Assembly (NCBI GenBank): GCA_934504065.1
Contig: CAKSVQ010000058.1
Location: 1 to 12,796, forward strand
Reading direction: 5' to 3'
Origin: an uncultured Dysosmobacter sp.
GTDB taxonomy: Bacteria; Bacillota; Clostridia; Oscillospirales; Oscillospiraceae
Length of the DNA: 12,796 nt
Part shown: piece after piece, positions 5,160-12,796 of the stretch
Layout: each line of letters begins with the position of its first letter
How positions within the stretch are numbered: position 1 is the first letter of the stretch
Translations under genes and position numbers: made by a program
Notes under the pieces: generated by a model
Told to the model about the DNA's origin: nothing
The model's database searches: none
The model's input: the letters and a program-made list of their open reading frames with translations, nothing else

Positions 5160-7403
5160 TTACTCCAGCAGGTCCATCTGCTGCTCGCCGGAATCCTCCT
5201 GCCGCACCAGCGCGCCTGCGGCGGGCACGGCGCGCACCCGGTAGCGGCTGTGGTTGACGATGGGGGTCTGCGCCGCGGGCTTCACCGTTTCCAGATGGTA
5301 CTTGGGCTTCATGGTCATCACCGCCACGCCCTGCGTGGAGCGGGTGGTTTTGGGGGCCAGCAGCGCCGTGTGGAAGATCAGGCACCGGGGCTCGCTGGAA
5401 TAGACCGCCAGCTCCTGCTCCTGATCGATGCGCAGCATCGCCGCCAGCGGGGACTTATCCGAATATGCCCCCGTGAGCTTGCGGCGGTTGGAGGTCGTCT
5501 TATATGCTGTGAGGTCCACACGGGCCGCCTTGCCGTTTTCAAAGAAGAACAACAGCGCGCCGCTGTAATCCCCGGGCAGCACGGCGTAGATCACGCTCTC
5601 GTCCGGGTCCATGCCCAGCTTGGCAGGCAGATAGTCGCCCAGCACGCTGGCCTTCGCGTCGTCAAATTCACTCAGGCGGGTCTTATACACCTGGCACTTG
5701 TCCGTAAAGAACATGATCTCGGCGGCGCTGGTGGTCTCAAAGCTCTGGCGCGGCCCATCGCCCTCCTTATACTTCTGGTCGCTGTTCATCCGCAGCGACG
5801 CGGGCGTGATCTTCTTGAAGTACCCCTCTCGGGACAAAAACACCGTCACGGGATACTCCTCCGCCGCGTCCTCCTCCTGATACACCTCGATCTCATGGCT
5901 GAGGGCGATGGTGGTGCGGCGGGGCTCGCCGTATTTTTTAGCGGCCTGCTTCAGCTCCTCCACAATGATCTTTTTCAGGCGCTGGGGGCTGTTCAGCGTG
6001 TCCTCCAGATCGTCGATCTCGTCCCGCAGGGCCTCGGTCTCCTGCGTGCGCTTGAGGATGTATTCCTTGTTGATGTTGCGCAGCTTGATCTCCGCCACGT
6101 ATTCGGCCTGGATCTGGTCGATGCCAAAGCCGATCATCAGATTGGGAACGACCTCCGCTTCCTCCTCCGTCTCCCGGATGATGCGGATGGCCTTGTCAAT
6201 ATCCAGCAGGATGCGCTGCAGTCCCTTGAGCAGGTGCAGCTTATCCTGCTTCTTTTTCAGCACAAAATAGACCCGCCGCCGCACGGACTCCGTCCGCCAC
6301 GCCGTCCATTCCTCCAGAATCGCCCGCACGCCCAGCACCCGGGGCGAACCGCCGATGAGCACATTGAAGTTGCAGGCAAAGGAATCCTCCAGCGACGTGA
6401 GCTTATAGAGCTTGGTCATCAGCTTGTCCGGATCCACGCCCCGCTTGAGGTCGATGGCCAGCTTCAGCCCGTCCAGACCCGTCTCGTCCCGCATATCGGA
6501 AATTTCCCTGACCTTGCCCGCCTTCACCAGCTCGGCCACCTTTTCCAAAATGGCCTCCACCGTGGTGGAATAGGGAATTTCATAGACCTCAATCAGGTTT
6601 TCCTCTTTCACATAGCGGTATTTCGCCCGGACGCGGACGCTGCCCCGTCCGGTGTCATAGATGTCCCGCAGGGCGGCGGCATCCAAAATCAGCTCGCCCC
6701 CGGTGGGAAAATCCGGGGCCAGCAGGGTCTCCGTCAGGTCGCAGTCCGGATTTTTCAGGTAAGCGACGGTGGTGTCGCACACCTCTTTGAGGTTGAAGCC
6801 GCAGAACTGGGACGCCATTCCCACGGCGATACCGCTGTTGGCGGACACCAGAATGTTGGGGAAGGTGGTGGGCAGCAGCGCCGGCTCTTTCATGGTGTTG
6901 TCATAGTTATCCACAAAATCCACGGTGTCGCTGTCAATATCCTTGAAGATCTCGCCGCAGATGGGGGCCAGCTTGGCCTCCGTATACCGGGGCGCGGCGT
7001 AGGACGTGCTCTTGGAATAGCTCTTGCCGAAGTTGCCCTTGGAGTCCACGAAGGGCGTGAGCAGAGCGCCATAGCCCTTGGAAAGGCGCACCATGGTGTC
7101 ATAGATCGTGGCGTCACCATGGGGGTTGAGACGCATGGTCTGGCCCACGATGTTGGCAGACTTTGTCCGCGCCCCCGTCAAAAGCCCCATTTTATACATG
7201 GTATAGAGGAGCTTGCGGTGCGAGGGCTTGAACCCGTCGATCTCCGGGATGGCCCGGGAGACGATGACCGACATGGCATAGGGCATATAGTTGGTCTCCA
7301 GCGTGTCGGTAATAGACTGCTCCACCACCGCCGCGTGCAGGCCGTGCACATGGGGATTATTCGTTTTTGGCCGGGATTCCTCCGGCCGCTTCTTCTTTGG
7401 CAT
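5160..7403 (-). CDS. parC: type IIA DNA topoisomerase subunit A (ParC/GyrA family), divergent
   Basis: This subunit cuts and rejoins DNA, forming a covalent bond through the catalytic tyrosine, here Tyr140 in AAPRYTEAKL after Arg139. Other family features are IPEIDGFKPSHRKLLYTM (residues 52-69), the quinolone-region motif NPHGDATIYDTMVR (93-106) and the coiled-coil and exit-gate region (about 390-520). The C-terminal part (about 535-720) is a shortened propeller domain without a recognisable GyrA box (QRRGGKG). The length of 747 residues is nearer ParC than GyrA. It is therefore likely a relaxing or decatenating enzyme rather than a supercoiling gyrase (inference). HPHGDS of typical enzymes is NPHGDA here. 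AAGGA lies about 10 bases before the ATG. The B-subunit gene ends 61 bases upstream. Confidence 0.92.
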   Translation of the reverse strand: MPKKKRPEESRPKTNNPHVHGLHAAVVEQSITDTLETNYMPYAMSVIVSRAIPEIDGFKPSHRKLLYTMYKMGLLTGARTKSANIVGQTMRLNPHGDATIYDTMVRLSKGYGALLTPFVDSKGNFGKSYSKSTSYAAPRYTEAKLAPICGEIFKDIDSDTVDFVDNYDNTMKEPALLPTTFPNILVSANSGIAVGMASQFCGFNLKEVCDTTVAYLKNPDCDLTETLLAPDFPTGGELILDAAALRDIYDTGRGSVRVRAKYRYVKEENLIEVYEIPYSTTVEAILEKVAELVKAGKVREISDMRDETGLDGLKLAIDLKRGVDPDKLMTKLYKLTSLEDSFACNFNVLIGGSPRVLGVRAILEEWTAWRTESVRRRVYFVLKKKQDKLHLLKGLQRILLDIDKAIRIIRETEEEAEVVPNLMIGFGIDQIQAEYVAEIKLRNINKEYILKRTQETEALRDEIDDLEDTLNSPQRLKKIIVEELKQAAKKYGEPRRTTIALSHEIEVYQEEDAAEEYPVTVFLSREGYFKKITPASLRMNSDQKYKEGDGPRQSFETTSAAEIMFFTDKCQVYKTRLSEFDDAKASVLGDYLPAKLGMDPDESVIYAVLPGDYSGALLFFFENGKAARVDLTAYKTTSNRRKLTGAYSDKSPLAAMLRIDQEQELAVYSSEPRCLIFHTALLAPKTTRSTQGVAVMTMKPKYHLETVKPAAQTPIVNHSRYRVRAVPAAGALVRQEDSGEQQMDLLE

Positions 7404-7464
7404 AGTTCAAAATTCCTTATCTTCCGGTCTCAAAATTTGGCGGGGCGGACGGGGAAGCGCCCTG

Positions 7465-9459
7465 TTAACTGATGTCCGCCATTTCCAGATACTTATACCC
7501 GTTTTCCGCAATGTGGTCCTTACGGCCCTGCAAATTGTCGCCCAGCAGCAGATCGAATATCTGCGCCGTCCGCTCCGCGTCCTCCGGCATCACCCGGATC
7601 AGTCGGCGGCTGTCCGGATTCATGGTGGTCTGCCACATCATATCCGGGTCGTTTTCGCCAAGGCCCTTGGAGCGGTCGATCTTGAATTTTTTGCCCTCCA
7701 GCTCCCGCACGATGTCGTTTTTCTCCTTATCCGAATAGGCAAACCACGTGTCGCCGCCACAGTTGATCTCAAACAGTGGCGTTTCCGCGATATACACATA
7801 GCCCTCCCGGATCAGGGTGGGGGTCAGGCGGTAGAGCATGGTCAGGATCAGGGTGCGGATCTGGAAGCCGTCCACGTCGCCATCGGTGCAGATCACGATC
7901 TTGTTCCACCGCAGTGAGCCAAGATCGAAGGCGGCCATGTCCTTGATGTGCTTGTTCTGCACCTCCACGCCGCAGCCCAGCACCTTGATAAGGTCCGTGA
8001 TGATCTCACTTTTGAAAATGCGGGCATAGTCCGCCTTCAGGCAGTTGAGTATCTTGCCCCGGACGGGCATGATGCCCTGATATTCCGAGTCCCGGGCCAG
8101 CTTCACGCTGCCCAATGCGGAGTCGCCCTCCACGATGTAAATTTCCCGGCGGGATGCGTCCCGGGTGCGGCAGTCCACGAATTTTTCCACCCGGTTGGCA
8201 ATGTCGATGTTGCCGGAGAGCTTCTTCTTGATGTTCAGCCGCTGCTTTTCCGCGCTTTCCCGGCTGCGTTTGTTGATGAGTACCTGCTCGGCGATCTTCT
8301 CCGCCTCAGAACGCTTTTCCTTGAAATAGACCTCCAGATTCGCCCGCAGGAACTCCGTCATGGCTTCCTGCACGAATTTGTTGGTAATGGCCTTTTTCGT
8401 CTGGTTTTCGTAGCTGGTCTGGGTGGAGAAGTTATTGGACACCAGCACAAGGCAGTCCTCAATATCCGCCCACGTGATCTTGCTCTCGTTTTTCTGGTAT
8501 TTCCCCTCGTCCCGCAGGTACTTATCCACCGCGGAGACAAAGGCGGACTTGGTGGCCTTTTCCGGGCTGCCGCCATGCTCCAGCCAGCTGGAGTTGTGGT
8601 AATGCTCGATGACATTGACCTTGTTGGAAAAACAGCACGCGCAGGAGAGCTTCACCTTATATTCCGGCTTGTCCGCCCGGTCGCGGCCCTTTTTCTCCGC
8701 CTGCCAGAATACGGGCGGCGTCAGGCTTTCCTCGCCCGCCAGCTCCGTCACGTAGTCGGTGATGCCGTTTTCATAGTAAAACTCGGTCTCTTCAAACTTG
8801 CCCGGCTCCGTCTCATTGCGCAGCAAAAACGTGATCCCGGCGTTCACCACTGCCTGCCGCTTCATCACATCGGCAAAGTATTCCACCGGAATGGCAATAT
8901 CCGTGAACACATCCAGATCCGGCAGCCAGTGGGTGCGGGTCCCGGTCTTTTTCGCCTGCGACTTGGGAAGCGGCGACTTTTGCAGCTCCCCCACGATCTC
9001 GCCCCGCTCAAAATGCAGGGCGTATTCCTGCCCGTCCCGCCAGACGGTCACGTCCATATAGCGGGAGGCGTACTGCGTGGCGCAGGCGCCAAGGCCGTTG
9101 AGGCCCAGCGAATATTCATAGTTGTCGCCGGAAACATTGTCGTACTTTCCTCCGGCGTATAGCTCGCAGTAGACCAGTTCCCAGTTATAGCGCTGCTCCT
9201 TCTCGTTCCAGTCCACCGGGCAGCCCCGGCCCATATCCTCCACCTGAATGGAACGGTCGAGAAAGCGGGTGACGGTAATACGCTTGCCGTGCCCCTCCCG
9301 GGCCTCGTCAATGGAGTTGGACAGGATCTCAAATACCGCGTGCTCGCAGCCGTCCAGACCGTCGGAGCCGAAGATGACGCCGGGCCGCTTGCGCACGCGG
9401 TCAGCGCCTTTTAAGGACGAGATGCTCTCGTTGCCGTAATCTTGTTTTTTTGACGCCAT
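7465..9459 (-). CDS. parE: type IIA DNA topoisomerase subunit B (ParE/GyrB family), divergent
   Basis: The 664-residue ATPase subunit partners the A subunit at 5160-7403. The GHKL ATPase is complete: Glu44 and Asn48 (EILSNSIDEA), Asp75-Gly77-Gly79 (EDMGRG), the lid GLNGLGA (119-125) and the QTK loop (353-355). The TOPRIM metal site is present: Glu444 in EGDSA, and Asp526, Asp528 and Asp530 in TDGDVDG. KGLGE (598-602) is also conserved. Typical GyrB/ParE read EGDSAGGSAKQGRD and TDADVDGSHIRTL; this one reads EGDSALGSVKLARD and TDGDVDGFQIRTL, marking a divergent branch. The ATG follows GGAGG with a short 4-base gap. The promoter at 9492-9521 probably drives the whole downstream series. Confidence 0.92.
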   Translation of the reverse strand: MASKKQDYGNESISSLKGADRVRKRPGVIFGSDGLDGCEHAVFEILSNSIDEAREGHGKRITVTRFLDRSIQVEDMGRGCPVDWNEKEQRYNWELVYCELYAGGKYDNVSGDNYEYSLGLNGLGACATQYASRYMDVTVWRDGQEYALHFERGEIVGELQKSPLPKSQAKKTGTRTHWLPDLDVFTDIAIPVEYFADVMKRQAVVNAGITFLLRNETEPGKFEETEFYYENGITDYVTELAGEESLTPPVFWQAEKKGRDRADKPEYKVKLSCACCFSNKVNVIEHYHNSSWLEHGGSPEKATKSAFVSAVDKYLRDEGKYQKNESKITWADIEDCLVLVSNNFSTQTSYENQTKKAITNKFVQEAMTEFLRANLEVYFKEKRSEAEKIAEQVLINKRSRESAEKQRLNIKKKLSGNIDIANRVEKFVDCRTRDASRREIYIVEGDSALGSVKLARDSEYQGIMPVRGKILNCLKADYARIFKSEIITDLIKVLGCGVEVQNKHIKDMAAFDLGSLRWNKIVICTDGDVDGFQIRTLILTMLYRLTPTLIREGYVYIAETPLFEINCGGDTWFAYSDKEKNDIVRELEGKKFKIDRSKGLGENDPDMMWQTTMNPDSRRLIRVMPEDAERTAQIFDLLLGDNLQGRKDHIAENGYKYLEMADIS

Positions 9460-9491
9460 ACATCCTCCAAAAGCTGATTTAATAACAATTT

Positions 9492-9521
9492 ATTGTAGCA
9501 CAGTCTCTGCGGGAATTGCAA
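9492..9521 (-). promoter_or_regulatory. likely sigma-A type promoter of the topoisomerase-LUD operon
   Basis: On the minus strand TTGCAA (9521-9516) and TACAAT (9497-9492) are 18 bases apart. Transcription would start near 9485, about 26 bases before the ATG at 9459. The -10 has 5 of 6 and the -35 has 4 of 6 consensus bases. Confidence 0.65.
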
Positions 9522-9648
9522 GTATCCCCCTCACCGGGGACTTTTTCCGTCTTTTTCGACCGTTTCCGGCGGTGTTTTACAAAAATGTTGTTGCGCAACG
9601 TTTCCCATAATGCCGCCGTCACCTTCACAAACCGTTCATATATCGGGG

Positions 9649-9700
9649 TTTTACACATTCTCCACAGACTTTTCCACACCGTTATGTCAACTGTGTATCA
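9649..9700. promoter_or_regulatory. cluster of DnaA-box-like 9-mers upstream of the topoisomerase genes
   Basis: Four 9-mers, each one mismatch from TTATNCACA, fall within 52 bases: TTTTACACA (9649-9657), TTCTCCACA (9658-9666) and TTTTCCACA (9670-9678) on the plus strand, and TGATACACA on the minus strand (9700-9692). The first two are directly adjacent. This spot lies about 130 bases upstream of the topoisomerase promoter. DnaA binding here is an inference. No dnaA gene or classical origin layout is visible in the window. Confidence 0.4.
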
Positions 9701-9743
9701 GTCAGAAAAATACCCGCTTTTCGACCTGCTTCTACCCCCGTCC

Positions 9744-9788
9744 GCCGCCGTTGCGCAAGGTTTTCCCCATCCCGGCGCAAACGGCGGC
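9744..9788. repeat. imperfect GC-rich stem-loop
   Basis: GCCGCCGTTGCGC (9744-9756) can pair with GCGCAAACGGCGGC (9775-9788) with a single bulged base around an 18-base loop. It lies between the DnaA-box-like cluster and the hairpin block at 9801-10055. No role can be assigned. Confidence 0.5.
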
Positions 9789-9800
9789 AATAGAGCAAGA

Positions 9801-10055
9801 AGGGCCGCATCTGCGGCCCTCCTCAAAACCGTCGGAAAAGTGGCAGAGCCACTTTTCCGAAAAGGTTTCGCTGCGCTACGTGCCTCATGGCCGCTGCGCG
9901 GCCACTTCGACACACGCTCCGCGCAAAGTGTGTTTTGCCACGCACATGTCGCGGCAGAACACGGATTTCATACCTTTCACGTCTGCGGACGTGAAACTCT
10001 GCGAGGCTTTTCTCAACAAGCCACAAGGAGGGCCGCAGATGCGGCCCTCCTTGTG
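9801..10055. repeat. hairpin-rich element bounded by a 23-base inverted repeat, after rpoC
   Basis: The gap between rpoC and the topoisomerase genes (9460-10075) holds no supported gene. Within it, 9801-9823 and 10026-10048 are exact reverse complements, each itself palindromic (AGGGCCGCA/TGCGGCCCT core). Between them are perfect hairpins at 9832-9860 (TCGGAAAAGTGGC arms), 9898-9914 (TGGCCGC-TGC-GCGGCCA), 9920-9943 (ACACAC/GTGTGT) and 9975-9996 (TTTCACGTC-TGCG-GACGTGAAA). Short frames are open on both strands, but none has a ribosome-binding site or a recognisable product. The layout fits a small non-autonomous mobile element or dispersed palindromic repeat, or alternatively a structured RNA made at the end of the rpoC transcript. 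No target-site duplication was seen. Confidence 0.65.
10022..10055 (-). terminator. long hairpin after rpoC, possible terminator without a T-run
   Basis: Two 16-base arms (CACAAGGAGGGCCGCA and TGCGGCCCTCCTTGTG on the plus strand) pair perfectly around two bases, 20 bases after the rpoC stop. AACAAGC and GCTTGTT on either side can add an outer stem. On the minus strand the hairpin is followed by GCTTGTTGAG, not a T-run, so it is not a standard intrinsic terminator. It may end transcription weakly or protect the rpoC mRNA 3' end. Confidence 0.4.
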
Positions 10056-10075
10056 AAAATATCAAGGCTTGTTGC

Positions 10076-12796
<2,721 letters not shown>

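Noticed and set aside
5250..7472. Open frame of 740 codons on the plus strand opposite the topoisomerase A gene
   Set aside because: Such long antisense frames arise in GC-rich genes from codon bias; the translation is low-complexity and matches no family, whereas the minus strand encodes a full topoisomerase subunit.
7948..9162. Open frame of 404 codons on the plus strand opposite the topoisomerase B gene
   Set aside because: It is an antisense shadow of a complete ATPase and TOPRIM subunit, with no ribosome-binding site of note.
9525..9546. TCCCC/GGGGA hairpin followed by a T-run on the plus strand
   Set aside because: The stem is only 5 pairs and no plus-strand gene lies upstream that would need a terminator.
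9649..9700. Chromosomal replication origin
   Set aside because: All four boxes are imperfect, and there is no dnaA, dnaN or clear AT-rich unwinding region nearby; only a DnaA-like binding cluster can be proposed.

Overview
The window comes from a GC-rich Gram-positive bacterium, most likely a Clostridia member of the Oscillospiraceae type (Flavonifractor/Oscillibacter-like). This rests on strong AGGAGG ribosome-binding sites, sigma-A type promoters with 17-base spacers, a YitT-family protein, tandem LUD-domain proteins and a Firmicutes-like RpoC. The genus is an inference and was not checked by any search.

Left part (1-2640). A tRNA-Thr(UGU) on the minus strand has its own consensus promoter. 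It is followed on the plus strand by three overlapping small genes: a Cys-rich zinc-finger-like protein, a small helical protein, and a small protein with a sigma-70 region 4-like helix-turn-helix. Next comes a clear promoter and a two-gene unit, a YitT-family membrane protein and an Asp/Glu racemase-family protein, closed by a strong intrinsic terminator.

Middle (2640-3181). A roughly 430-base gene-free stretch is packed with perfect hairpins, including two identical 33-base copies 254 bases apart. It leads into tRNA-Gly(GCC) on the minus strand, whose 3' end is part of a 59-base perfect palindrome. That tRNA also has its own consensus promoter.

Main operon (9521 down to 3212, minus strand). 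A promoter at 9492-9521 precedes a divergent type IIA topoisomerase pair (B subunit, then A subunit), two tandem LUD-domain proteins and a lipoprotein. All are co-oriented and closely spaced, so one transcription unit is likely. The topoisomerase has all catalytic residues but unusual motif variants (EGDSALG, NPHGDAT), so it is probably a topoisomerase IV-like second enzyme rather than the housekeeping gyrase.

Right part (9522-12796). A 600-base gene-free stretch holds a cluster of four DnaA-box-like 9-mers and then a 250-base block of perfect hairpins bounded by a 23-base inverted repeat. To its right, on the minus strand, is the C-terminal two thirds or more of RpoC (RNA polymerase beta'), cut by the window edge.
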